Source of the DNA: Sclerodactyla briareus
Taxonomy: Eukaryota; Echinodermata; Holothuroidea; Dendrochirotida; Sclerodactylidae
Direction: 5' to 3'
Assembly: GCA_026419785.1 (NCBI GenBank)
Contig: JAODTK010001521.1
Location: 177,001 to 241,000, forward strand
DNA: 64,000 bases
Shown one piece after another: positions 23,496 to 34,779 of the stretch (within the stretch, counting starts at the first letter, position 1; every line of letters starts with the position of its first letter). The notes beneath the pieces were generated by a model. The model searched no databases, was not told where the DNA came from, and saw only the letters and a program-made list of their open reading frames with translations. A program made the position numbers and the translations under genes.

Positions 23496-23800
23496 AAGGC
23501 CTTTGTTTTGCAATTCTTCTTTCATGAGCCACGTTTAATTTTGGGGAGAGATCATCCCCTTCAACATTTCCGAAGCACACGAGAGGGCCGTGTAAGTCGA
23601 GAAGGGGGAGGGGCCGGAGTGACGACTACAATTAGATGTCGTGACCATGACAACAGTGCTGTTAATAAATTCCCGACGTATCAGGCCCTGACTCTCCGCG
23701 ACGCAGAGCCATTATTTTTCCGACGTTGGTAGCTTACAACGTACGAGATCGACCTCATGTCAGTGTTCAGCCGGAAAGTCTCGCTGCTACCGCGCGCGCC
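23496..23800. promoter_or_regulatory. GC-rich stretch upstream of small ORF
   Basis: The last 80 bases are CpG-rich and end in CGCGCGCGCCATGG. No TATA box is visible. It could be a 5' UTR or a CpG promoter for the ORF that follows; no direct evidence. Confidence 0.2.
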
Positions 23801-23992
23801 ATGGTAAGACAAGTTGCTGCGGTTGTAATCATTACTCTGTGCGGGATCGTTCATGTTCATATGAAGCTCTGGTATTCAGAACCTGGAAAATACCGGCAGC
23901 CGTTTGCTTCTATTAAATTTACAAAATTACTAAATGTATTAAATGAACAGCTCGGACACAGCCAGAGGAGACGATTACAAAACGAATGCTGA
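23801..23992 (+). CDS. Candidate small secreted or membrane protein, 63 aa
   Basis: I chose the ATG at 23801 because GCGCCATGG is close to an ideal Kozak context and a hydrophobic stretch follows at once. The open frame itself extends upstream to 23726. The predicted protein has a short basic start (MVRQ) and a run of 15-17 hydrophobic residues (VAAVVIITLCGIVHVHM). Then comes KLWYSEPGKYRQPF, an amphipathic stretch, the basic triplet RRR and a terminal Cys before TGA. This fits a signal peptide or single type II anchor followed by a short mature part, as in a peptide-hormone precursor or the first exon of a longer protein. I recognise no family. CATG|GTAAGA at the start is also a good splice donor, so the ATG could be an exon end. 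No poly-A signal is visible close downstream. Chance remains quite possible. Confidence 0.3.
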   Translation: MVRQVAAVVIITLCGIVHVHMKLWYSEPGKYRQPFASIKFTKLLNVLNEQLGHSQRRRLQNEC

Positions 23993-24527
23993 TTACTGAA
24001 TATTCCATTGCAAGAGGCAAGATGTACTAACTGCCTAAGAAGAATTTAACAAGAACAGGAGCAAAACGGTGGGCATACATTCCGAACAATTGGATGTAAT
24101 CTTGGTGCTCCATAGCAAAAAACACTCAACCCATTGGGGTAGAATTATCGGAGGTGTGAATGACACGGCTACAATATTTCACATTATGCGCTGCATATTA
24201 AATTGAAAGCATGAATATTTGGTAACTCGATTACATTTATTATCGGAACCAGTTTATGATATATTGAGAGTTAGATTTGAATAGAATGAACTTGTCCTCC
24301 GCCTTGAACGCTGGAATTCATGGAACTCAGAACTTCCCATCTCAGTTTTACTTGCACTTACGTTTGCCAAAGTGAGCATCCAAGATCATTGGAAAGACTG
24401 GTCAAATACAGTAAAATCGTTTCCTGGGTATCCTCCCCGGGGTGGTCCACGTTATTTCTTGCTAGCCCATATTTTCAATGACATTTATGCGACCTAGGCA
24501 GATGGCAAATTCACCATCTGTACACCT
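23993..24527. other. No gene seen
   Basis: AT-rich DNA with no repeat recognised and no AATAAA close to the small ORF. Confidence 0.5.
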
Positions 24528-24569
24528 GTATATATATATATATATCTATATATATATATATATATATAG

Positions 24570-24655
<86 letters not shown>
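24528..24655. repeat. Long (TA)n
   Basis: About 128 bases of TA with a few C/G and phase breaks. Strong cruciform potential; the Tyr-Ile ORF across it is an artefact. Confidence 0.97.
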
Positions 24656-25077
24656 GTTCATTTGCTTGGTAATTCCTAGAATCTCAATGTGAACACAAAC
24701 CCCCAAATTCAAGTGGAAATTTGTGTTCTTTGTGTTTCGCAGTGTAAAAACAATATAAAATCATTCACCATTCAATTTCGCATATTGGAGAAAATATTCA
24801 CAATTTCAGAATTTGGCTGAAATTTACGTTTTGCTCTTACATTAACTATTTTGGTAATTTCAAACCTAATGTAAAGGGAGGAGTCGTATCTTGTGACTGT
24901 AATTTCACTTTTGGGGAATATTTGATACTCACGTTCTTTATGTATCACCCAGAATAAAAAACTATGAAGAAAACAATTGTACTTTCCTCCCAAAATTCTC
25001 AAACAAATCCGAAAATTGTTGTCTAATTTTGTACGAAACGTGTGTTTTGTAGCAATTTATCCATGTTTCAAATCCAA
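24656..25077. other. No gene seen
   Basis: AT-rich. ORFs on both strands near 24772-25168 lack domains, and the plus ORF 24977-25285 runs into the tandem array. Confidence 0.5.
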
Positions 25078-25816
25078 CACCAAAACAGACGAAGATCATA
25101 CACACACATGCACTTCTACACAAACGGAGTCTTCGCTGCTGAGAGTATCTCAATGCCATAGGGTTCATCTCAATGGAAACATCTCACTGACTAACATTGC
25201 TGGCCAAAACCGACGAAGATCATACACACACATGCACTTCTACACAAACGGAGTCTTCGCTGCTGAGAGTATCTCAATGCCATAGGGTTCATCTCAATGG
25301 AAACATCTCACTGACTAACATTGCTGGCCAAAACCGACGAAGATCATCCACACACATGCACTTCTACACAAACGGAGTCTTCGCTGCTGAGAGTACCTCA
25401 ATGCCATAGGGTTCATCTCAATGGAACATCTCACTGACTAACATTGCTGCCAAAACCGACGAAGATCATACACACAACATGCACTTCTACACAACGGATC
25501 TTCGCTGCTGAGAGTACCTCAATGCCATAGGGTTCATCTCAATGGAAACATCTCACTGACTAACATTGCTGGCCAAAACCGACGAAGATCATACACACAC
25601 ATGCACTTCTACACAAACGGAGTCTTCGCTGCTGAGAGTACCTCAATGCATAGGGTTCATCTCATGGAAACATCTCACTGACTAACATTGCTGCCAAAAC
25701 CGACGAAGATCATACACACACATGCACTTCTACACAAACGGAGTCTTCGCTGCTGAGAGTACCTCAATGCCATAGGGTTCATCTCAATGGAAACATCTCA
25801 CCGACTAACATTGCTG
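25078..25816. repeat. 124-bp tandem repeat, six copies
   Basis: Units start at GACGAAGATCAT: 25088, 25212, 25336, 25458, 25581 and 25702 (periods 124, 124, 122, 123 and 121). The last unit ends at TTGCTG near 25816. Each unit holds a short (CA)n and the block ACGGAGTCTTCGCTGCTGAG. Copies 1 and 2 have GAGTATCTC and copies 3-6 GAGTACCTC. The later copies differ chiefly by single missing bases. The period is not a multiple of three, so the open frames at 24977-25285 and 25197-25409 are not coding. Confidence 0.97.
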
Positions 25817-26785
25817 CTATGTCCATACTCCATGGCGACCAATAACAGTGCATATAGACGAAATGGCCATCTAACTACGACATCGATTCCGGGACTCCGT
25901 AGCCGATGAGATAAGTAAAACACGGGACACGCTATAAGGTTAGCTATTACAGTATTAAGGTGGGAAACTATTTCACAGCTCAGTGTTAAGGGACGTTTTC
26001 ACGAGTTACGCGAACATGTCATGAGCAAATCACGACCCAGAATGTAGGAAAGGTTCGCAGATTTCTTTTTCTGAAATTTTTCTGAGAACAAGGAATTATG
26101 CGTCCGAATTCCTGCGCCTGTTCGTCGAACTTCTGGAGTATAAGAACTCCATCCTCACCTCCTCGACATTCCGAACCTTCACAGAACGTATGCCTCGTGA
26201 AAACAGCCTCACGGTCGGGGTGTGACATTGAATCCATGACGAAGACATTTGGCAACCCCATGTTCATTGACGACGTCACTTTTCTTGTTTCACAAGAAGA
26301 CAAACCGTATAGCGCGCGGACATCGCGAACTGTCAATTGGTGATTAATAACTACAGAAATGATAGTAGCATTACTACCAAAGTCTAGCCTGGTGGTGTTT
26401 AGCACAGCCCGTTTGTGTGCTTCGATCGATTTTACATTCTTTCGGCCAATCAGACATCATTGTAAATTTACACATCTATGTTCAAAACTGAGTTGTAACG
26501 AACGGTTTACAAAGCCGACGTTGATAATTATTGGGGGTTAAATTGAATCGTGTCAACTATGTATAAATTTATAATTAGTTGAGTCCTACGTTATGTAATG
26601 CGGCCCATGGGAAAGATTCTGGTGATACACAATAGTAATAAATTATCTTACAGCGTGATAAGTTGTGAAGGACATCGGATTTTGACGGTACGATTCGACG
26701 AGAGTCGGTAGGCTTAAGATATTATGCTTGACTAAGTAAGTTCAGTGGGTGAAGCATGAAATTACCTCTTGGACGGTTCGAGACC
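25817..26785. other. No supported gene; 128-codon minus ORF
   Basis: A minus frame at 26405-26019 is open for 128 codons and has a balanced composition with paired cysteines (HTFCEGSECRGGEDG). A GAG|GTGAGG donor-like site lies inside it. I recognise no family, so it stays unclassified. Confidence 0.3.
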
Positions 26786-27352
26786 CGCATTTTATCTGTT
26801 TCGTTCGTTATCCGTTCATATAGAATGGTGTGCCAAATTTATCTGCAATCATCAAACAGTTTTTCAGTTGAGGTCAAGCCCCAACTAATCCGCTATGTTC
26901 TTTACTCACTTGTTAATCATGGCGTGCCAATCAGCTCACGGTCATTGGTTAAGTTCGAGCCCATTCTAGCCGCTAAGCTCGTTTATTCGCTCATACAGCA
27001 TGGTGTACCGACCAGCTCGAAGTTGAGGGTTAAGTCACAATCTGAGCTTTTATGTTGGTTACTCGCTCATATATACACCAACACGTGCCAATCAGCTCGT
27101 AGTCATAGGTTAAATTCAAGTCCTAACCTAGTTTTTTTTTTTTTTTTTATGTCCGTTACTTGCTCATATATGCCATTGCGGCGTACCAATCAGCAGGTAG
27201 TCATGAGCAAAGTTCAAGCCAATCTAAAATGCTCAATATTCGCCTATCATGGTTTGACAACCACCGGGTGGTATTGGCTTACGTTCAAGCCCATTCTATC
27301 TGCAATAGTTGTTGGTCTGCTCATACATCATGATATATCAATCGCCGAGTAG
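26786..27352. repeat. ~80-bp minisatellite, first part (7 units)
   Basis: Degenerate units carry the order GCTCATACAT.ATGGTGT.CCAATCAGCTCG.AGTCAT..GTTAA.TTCAAGCCCA. Anchors on the GTRCCAA core fall at about 26830, 26924, 27005, 27085, 27183, 27254 and 27335. The 98-base step at 27085-27183 includes a T17 tract (27132-27148). The 198-codon ORF 26756-27352 spans the array and is not a gene. Confidence 0.85.
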
Positions 27353-27744
27353 CATCGACGCTGAAATCAGCAGCAGAATGGACTGATGGAAGTCTACCTA
27401 GCAGCCACCCTCCACTACAGTCTCAAAAAGCAGAAACGCCCTGGTCAATGACCAGAACTCGAATCAAATAGGCATCCACCAGTTTTCGAATAAAAACTAA
27501 TAATTTTTATGAAAATGAAAGGAATCTAGTCAAACAGTTGATCCTTCAACTGGTAGGCGACTATTTGATATCTGCTAACTTTGACCAGGGTTTTAGGGTG
27601 CGTGCACTGCGGACGGCCTAAACAGAAAGCCAAAAGGTTTAGTGATTCCTTGACTGATTCTGACTTGATCAAGCTTAGCATTGTCAAGATTTAAATAGGA
27701 ATCATTGTTGTACTCAACATAGGGAGGGGAATCAACAACTGCTC
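27353..27744. other. Intervening DNA within the minisatellite
   Basis: No match to either the minisatellite or LINE coding sequence. It may be the upstream, more decayed part of the inserted element. Confidence 0.4.
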
Positions 27745-28235
27745 AATCGCGTCCCAACTTAGATGCAGTCGATTATCTCCTTCACATCCGATGAGCGGAC
27801 AATCCCCGACACAGAGGTTTTGAAACGGGCCAACTTACCAAGCACCATCACCACTATGCGTAAGGACCAGCTGAGAATGAGCAGGCCACGTCACATGTAT
27901 GCCAAACAACCACGCGCCAAGCCAACCTCTATAGTTAACTCACTCGAGGAGAACTGTCTTGCACTGTCTTGTACATATAAACACCGGGACCCGAGAGTCA
28001 GTCGCCTTGGACAGCCCCTCCTGGCGTCATCACATCACGAAGGGAGCTGACACAGCAGAGAAGCTAAGTTATCTTCAAGCTTAGCAGAAACGTGCATGTA
28101 GTACGCAAAGCCTGATCCATCAGTACCAACAACATTGCGAAATTCGGTGCTGTCTGTGAGAGAGGCGTCTTCGCCCGGATTGGTCCACAACCGGCCACCT
28201 CCAGATACAACATGGAGTCTTCTTTGGTTCAAGCC
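27745..28235 (+). pseudogene. LINE C-terminal fragment
   Basis: Frames read LHIR-stop-AD (about 27779-27797) and then TIPDTEVLKRANLPS (about 27799-27845). This is followed by RKDQLRMSRPRHM, matching the (W)(S/A)DKI.(D/N)TEVL.RA.LPS....R.QLRW.GHV.RM segment that ends many LINE proteins. The Trp expected after LHIR is TGA. Further on, TTLRNSVLSV and GLVHNR fall where a C-terminal zinc-finger-like C..C....R..L..H is usual in this group, with the Cys codons lost. The fragment lies between two parts of one minisatellite, so it probably inserted into it. Different family from the LINE at 730-3755. Confidence 0.65.
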
Positions 28236-28400
28236 CCAAGCTATTCACAAAGCTAGTTATTCGCTCATACATCATGGTGTATCAATCAACTACTAGTCAT
28301 AAGGGTTAGGGTCAAGCCCCTGCCTTTAGCAAGTTCGTTTTTCTCTCATACCAAAGGGTGTGTCAATCTGCTATATAGTCGTAATTGGCCTCACACGGAA
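28236..28400. repeat. ~80-bp minisatellite, second part (2 units)
   Basis: TTCAAGCCCCAAGC and CGCTCATACATCATGGTGTAT resume the unit of 26786-27352, with cores at 28278 and 28360 (period 82). Confidence 0.8.
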
Positions 28401-29845
28401 CAGTTACGTGTACGAACCTTAGGAAAGGTGTGCCTTTCGCTCCCCAGCGTATCTATTAGTGGTGAGATAAATGATGATTTGATGATTTTTCTTTCACATT
28501 ACATAAGGGAATCGGAATGTTTAAAGATTTTATTAGGAACATTCTCCGCTTGCCCACCGCGAACGAATATTGCAACATTTCGTTTTCTTAGCAAACCTTT
28601 CGGGTTCCAGTTAGATCAGTCAATGCATCCACATTGTAGCCAAGACTGTAACATGGATCATAACGTAGTAATATACGTTTTACAAACCTAATTCTTGCTG
28701 ATATCATGCGCATTTCTTGCTACACTTCATGTCGCAAATGGTTTTATTCTCTGAACGAAAAGTGAACCCAACATTTACAACACTATACTGCTATACTGAC
28801 AGGACATATCATTTTTTTTTTCAATCTAGCATGTGCGTTGGGCATCATGATTTGTTACATTATTGGTCACCTAAGTCTCAACTCCCAGCAGTATATATAG
28901 AGCATCTATTTTGAAAGCTTGAGTATCGTATAGGACCGGTCAATCTCTTTGAATGTCATTGTTCAATCAGTGGTCCATACCACGGGCGGGGGTTGCACAA
29001 GTGGGGGATGTAGTCATGGCCAAAGAGTAGAGAGAGCAATTACCGATGATCATAATCGTGTACAAATTGTGCCTAGACAATGGAGTATATAGGGAAGGGG
29101 CGATTGTCCATGCTGTCCCCTCGTAATCCCGCCCTTTGCAGACCTATGTGGGGTCACTTAGGATGATTTTTCTGAAGAATAGTTGTATGCAAACTGTGAG
29201 TATGGCCTCCCCCTATTGGTGAGTGCACTGTTTGGTAGGGTTTGGCAACGAGTATCCCCCCCTACCCCGTTGGACACGATGCATTGAAACGGTATACCTG
29301 AAATGAATTTCGATGGATATGCACCATACAGGTTCGACAATCTAATATTCATGATGATATTGTCGAACCACTGCTATATTCAATACAATGTTTCGTTCCT
29401 AATTTCATCGGGGTTGTGGGCCCAGGCCATATAAGCTTTGACCGGTAGTTGACTTAGACTGTTATATTCCGGTATATCCCTATTGTGTGATCGTATATAG
29501 GATACACAGTCGCGAGTCGGCTACTAGTCTATTTATTCTGTGTGGCATTAAAAGGAAGTATTCCCATTTAGACCTACTAAGAGCCTTTTGTAGTGATCGA
29601 TCATCTGTTCGTTCTCGAAAGAACAATGACAGTAATTTATAGCTATGTTAATAGGTACGATAATAGGTATGGCAGCGGGTTGTTGTGCATGCCCTTCGCT
29701 GATAGTACAGGTCAGTCGCATCAGTAATAGTGGCAGTCAGACCTGTAGAATGCATTTTCCCTTGTTCAGACAAGATCAGCATACTATCAGTCAAGCGCCT
29801 AAATAGGTTTTTAGGAAACTTCATTCAACAAAATTCAAGTCAGAG
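28401..29845. other. No gene seen
   Basis: Short ORFs (28428-28691, 28717-28914, 29158-29352) lack motifs. No repeat copies recognised. Confidence 0.5.
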
Positions 29846-30256
29846 TTTGGCTGGATTCCATAGATGCGTATGCGTGTCCGGGATGGATGTGAAAATCACA
29901 TATACACGAAAACGGACATTTGTTTCAGAGGAGAAAACAGTATAAGTTTATGCGGAAAAGCCATAACAATGCAGCTGCCCATTAATATCGTCGTTGGTTG
30001 GCTTTTTGAAGAAATATTAAGAGATCATTCACGGCGATACGCATCCGTATACGCACTGATGCATGTGCTTATTTTGCTTATTCAGCGTCGGTTTGCTTTC
30101 ATTCAGATTTTGTCTTGCCTCCGTGGAACCAATATCAATATTTTAAACTAAATAGGACATATTCAGACACTGGCCCCATCTTAGCTCACGTTAATTCGCG
30201 ATTTTTCACATGCGTTACCGGATGCGCATACGCATCTATAGAAACCCAGCCTTTGG
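29846..30256. mobile_element. DNA transposon relic with ~50-bp inverted ends
   Basis: Left arm 29846-29898 and right arm 30203-30253 are inverted copies. Both contain ATAGATGCGTATGCG and a downstream ATGTGAAAA block, and match at about 80% of positions. The interior (about 300 bp) repeats TACGCATCCG at 30036-30054 as a subterminal-like motif. Internal ORFs (29864-30151) have no transposase motif, so it is probably a MITE. Confidence 0.75.
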
Positions 30257-31040
30257 GTATGGAAAAACTTTTAAGCCTATCGCTTGGATGAAAAAGAGGC
30301 AAGAGTAAAGTTCGTTGTCAGTCTTGAAACTGGATTACAGAAAACTGATCAGTTGAGCGAAGAAAGGGACGCCCTCTGTATTTTAGGTTCATCGAAAAGA
30401 GTCACGCTTTTTCATGTGCAAATTCATACATATGGTGGAGTGCCTGAAACACCTAGGTGCGTCACCACTGACTAAGTCGTCGGAACAATGACCCTCCCGA
30501 TGTCACGCAATAAAGACACTAAATGAATTACATTTTAAAGCAACACTTTTTTTGTTCCAAATGCCAGAACAGAACCCCACCCGAAGTATTGTACGATCCT
30601 GATTGCCAGCCCCTGATTTCGAAAAACAGTTCCAAATTCCTGAATAAGCAAATCATCACATCGCTTCGGTCTCCCTACGAAAAAGGAACCATACACGTTT
30701 GACATTCTGACATCTACAACCAACAGTTCATTTAACTCTATTCATCATTTATCCAGAACCCCATTGACGAGGAAAACATGCAGTCATTCAACGCCATGAG
30801 AGGATTTATTTGCAGTCAACGAGTCGTAAATCGAGCAAATCAAACATTATCCACATTCTGGTACCGGTACTTCCCAAATCATTTCGGGATATTTTGCCAA
30901 CAATGTCGATAAGCTCAGCAGTACATATAGACAACAGGAAAATGGCTTTATGCTCACTCACTTTAACATGCATCCCATGTGTACGGAGCTTCTTCATTGT
31001 ATAATGCTATTTTTAAAACTGTTATTGGTCCAGTGTAAGT
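30257..31040. other. No gene seen
   Basis: ORFs of about 63 codons only, none recognised. Confidence 0.5.
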
Positions 31041-31165
31041 ACTAGACAATAGGATTCTATATGAAACTCGCACACGCCTGAGAATTGTTGTGTGGAATTC
31101 ACACATCACCGTGTAACTAGCACACCTGCGGAATTACACGAACTGAGACTTACACAGAACTGGAG
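31041..31165. repeat. 21-bp GTGTA/CACA repeat, locus 2
   Basis: GTGTGGAATTCACACATCACC and GTGTAACTAGCACACC step by 21 bases, as at 20600-20700. Both loci contain AACTAGCACACCT. Confidence 0.65.
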
Positions 31166-32949
31166 GACAAATCAATGGCAATTTTTATTATCAAAGCGAA
31201 GTTCGTAGTACGTTCGGTGAGAGACATATGGACCCCCAAATCAAAATATATACAAAATCGGATATAACTATAGCAATTTTATAGGCAGGATTACACTGTG
31301 ATGCTTGTACATCCAGCTTAGTAAAATGTGGTCGATGAAGGACATTTCTATGAACGACTCTAACTGCTCGAGACAACGCTCCGTCCACATTTCTCAAAGA
31401 ACTAAGTCAAAATCGTCCCTGAGAGTATTTGCTCTCAATGTCAAAATACATCTCCCGGGATTACTCCACTCACTGATCACTTCTCCACGGGAAAACACTT
31501 CCGAATGTCTAATTTGCAGCGTATGTAACGAAGCTTGAACCTATCAACTGATCAGTAATAACAATCAATCGGGATAACATTAAAGTCGCATAAATGATGG
31601 CAGGAGAGTTATCGTCATTCGAATACGGGGTATTGCTGGTGGTTGACAGTACTAACATCGCACGACAGATATTCATCAACTCATCCCATATCTTGTACAG
31701 TTCTCTGATTCCCTGCGCGATGTTCATGCTTATTATAGTGGACCTGTTGGGTTACGCCAACATCCATTGAACTAAATGGAAAGGCTCCTACAGTGTCCCT
31801 TCATGTGTCACAAACCCGTCGAAGGAAGTATTTATCGCTTTTTTTCCTGAAACATTTTTATCAAGGACTTTTCTTTTTAATAAACTAGATCAAGCGAATC
31901 GGGTTACTGTTGTGGGTAATATCCATTTAACTTCTTTTGCCTACGCAGACGATTTCAATTTTTTACGAGCGATGAAATCGCTTGTATTGTGGTCGTTTTG
32001 GTGCGATGGTTACATTTCTGTAACCTTGACGCAGTCGCTTCAATAAAATTAGTCAATGTAATGTTATGTTATAATATGACCGTTCTCTGGTGACGTGTGC
32101 AAAAAGTCTATCGCAATCGATGACAGCGCATGCGCATTGTAGTTTGGTAATATTTTTAATTCTAGTCAGGTTATGTTAGAATTGGAGCGACGGACAGCTC
32201 CGAACAGCTTCAATCGAGATTTGACCATTGTCATGTCGGAGAGGAAAGAACGTTCTATTAGAAAACAACTCAGGCTTCAACAGTTTGTCTCTGTGCTTCT
32301 ACGAAGTAAACCCGATAAAATGTAATTTTATTTTAGGATTAGCAGTTCCATTTGCAACGAATCGAAATGACTTGATCATTTATGATGTTTCGCGCAATTG
32401 AAATTAGAGGTGGTCCCATAAAATAACCCCCAATATAGCCTTGATCAGTCCGAAAATACAGGAAAGCTGATTCGCTTAGACGTCAATGAGAGCACATTGC
32501 AGAGACGAGCTCGCTTCCAAACCACAGCCATTGACCAGGGCAAGTGCGAACAGTGCTTTCGTAAGAATTGTGTTCTCCTAGAACAAAATGTTTTTGACTG
32601 TGTAAGAATCGATACAGGGACGTAATCCTGATATTCTGCTCCCATTTATTCAATGAACTGTGTTCAAATACAAATAGGCTATTATTTTATAAAATATAGA
32701 ATTTTACGTGGCTTTGCCTGCAGTCTCACGGCAATTAATAGCCTAGGGTAAACAAAAACAAACACGAACAGCCAACGGTATAGGGTCACGAACAGATTCG
32801 CATTCCTCTTTTCACTGATGTCCGTGAAAATGCCACGGTCCTGAGAATTGTCTACAATCACTTTTCAACAATTTCTCCGAAAATTATACACTCACAGTTT
32901 TTAGTAGACAAAATCCACGTATATTCACAATTTCACATCAATATCACGT
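31166..32949. other. No gene seen
   Basis: ORFs at 31191-31397, 31305-31538 and 32445-32645 are unrecognised. No repeat copies identified. Confidence 0.5.
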
Positions 32950-33046
32950 GACCGCAAGGCTGGTTTGGTGGTTAACGCTAACGTTGTCGATCTCGCGGCC
33001 CGGGTTCGAGTCCTGTCGTGTACGCAGTTTCCGTTTTTTTTTTTTC
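32950..33046 (+). pseudogene. tRNA-like SINE head or tRNA pseudogene
   Basis: A perfect B box, GGTTCGAGTCC (33003-33013), lies 42 bases downstream of an A-box-like TGGTTTGGTGGT (32961-32972). That is the spacing of an internal Pol III promoter. T12 at 33034-33045 could end transcription. The acceptor and T stems pair poorly, so a working tRNA is unlikely. A tRNA-derived SINE head is the better reading. Confidence 0.55.
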
Positions 33047-33394
33047 CGTTTTGAGGACAGCTAGTGAATGTGTTTGTGTTTATTTTACGTGTTCTTAACT
33101 ATTTTACCCAGTTTAAATTTGGTTCATGTTCGCATTAAATCCCAAGTAGTTTTTCGGACGGCAGGTGTAGCTTTGTCATGCCTTTTAGGCGGCAGCTACA
33201 GCTTGTATCAACATTTTTGGCCGCATTTTGCTTGCGGCCAAAATCATAGCCATGACCAATTCACATCAGCCACTTTGTGTACAGCAGAAATAAAATCTCT
33301 TTCAGAGAACAAAAAACAATTACGGAAACATAGGAAAAAGCAACACAATTTCTGAAACGGAGTGGGTGTTCGATGTGCTTTAACACTATCTTTT

Positions 33395-33800
33395 CGAAGG
33401 TCATTTATAGATGCAAAAATGTTCTCCTACCAAGAACCGCCAAGAATATGGATGACATCCGATTGACACGAAACTTGGTGCACATGTCCACGCCCATGAA
33501 ATCTCAGATGAGTTCGAAAGTGGGCAATACTAAATGTCTGCTGCCCTCTATTTTGGAGGTTTCATGCGAAATTATGAATTAAGTTTGTTCGATGTAGACG
33601 AATCTTGGTGGGTGGGGTCAACATTGGTCCCGAAAATTGTCATTCCAGGTCTCAGAGGTCAAATTTGCATGATTTGTGCGATTTTTCAAGCTTTGTCGGA
33701 TTTGAACGAAACTTGGTGGATGTAAACTACATTGTTCCTGATCAAAGTGGAGGTCATTTCAAGGTCATCAGAGGCCAAACTTTTTTTGATTTTTCAAATG
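33395..33800 (+). repeat. AAACTTGGTG dispersed repeat, copy 1
   Basis: TCCGATTGACACGAAACTTG and GATGAGTTCGAAAGTGGGCA occur in this order here and at 60840-61230. Diverged forms lie on the minus strand at 57350-57590. CGAAACTTGGTGG-like blocks recur within it at about 33470, 33600 and 33709, a ~120-base inner period. The ORFs 33373-33907 read through it. Confidence 0.75.
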
Positions 33801-34779
33801 CGGGAAACGGGACTGTCAATCTCATTTTAAATGGAAAGGGTATCCATGACCTAAGGCTGGGGGATATAATTAACTCAGGTTACTCACTCAAAAAAAAATC
33901 TACATGAAAAGATAGCACACATCCATACATTTCATCGCGAGTATGAATGCCTTGCATTCTGGTTCCCTTCATGGATTCTAGCCCAATCAAGCATGATAGT
34001 TGTATTGATTACAGCGTCCGGTGGAGATCTGGAAACGAGCGTTTGGCACAACAGTATACGTGGCGATTAGGCAGTGATACTATTTCTGTCGTGAAGGTTG
34101 TACATGTCCGTGATGTTACCTGTACTAGTGATGTAAGTACTAATTTACATGTAGATAATAGCATCAATAAGTGGTCTACAGCCAGTGTGGATACAGCATG
34201 GATTGTGTGAATTTCAATGCTTCAGATATTCGTGAACTTGAGACTGCAAGGTAATTTGATAAAACTGTCTCTGCATGAGGCTCGATAAACGTTCGCATAG
34301 TCTTGAATTTCAAGCCGCTCTCAATATGCTACCAACCCAGTGGACTCATAGCTCTGTTTGAGCTCTGATATTTCACGAAAAACAAAGAGGGACCCGATTC
34401 GGAGGAACGTATGTTGGTACACCTTTAACTAAGTCCTATAAACTGCTCTTATATGTCCTTTCTCAATTACATTGCGCAATATCTTATGTATATTTATTCC
34501 ATGCTATATAACGACCTTTCCTCACTGCTGGATTCCCATGCTCCAGTTATCACTAGCCGTATATCGCTATCTTGCAGAGCAAAGCCTGCGTGCGTTACAG
34601 ATGATCTGCTTTTCTTGTGATGAGAAGGACAGAGGCAGAGGGTAAACAGCGTAAAAACAGAGACAACCTTGACACAGTTCGTTGACAATATCAAACGCCT
34701 GTTCGGAATCTAAGGTGGAAACACGTGAACAATATTATTGAGAGTCGGGATCGTGATGACACCATGGACAATTATATTT
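33801..34779. other. No gene seen
   Basis: An 87-codon plus ORF (33947-34210) and a 66-codon minus ORF (34494-34694), neither recognised. Confidence 0.5.

Noticed and set aside
25197-25409. Repetitive protein encoded by the 124-bp array
   Set aside because: The unit length shifts frame in every copy, so only two frames happen to stay open.
25078-25816. CRISPR-like array
   Set aside because: Units are contiguous ~124-bp tandem copies without unique spacers, in a eukaryotic context, with no cas genes.
26756-27352. 198-codon open frame as a gene
   Set aside because: It runs across a ~80-base minisatellite whose period is not a multiple of three and includes translated poly-T. Openness is incidental.
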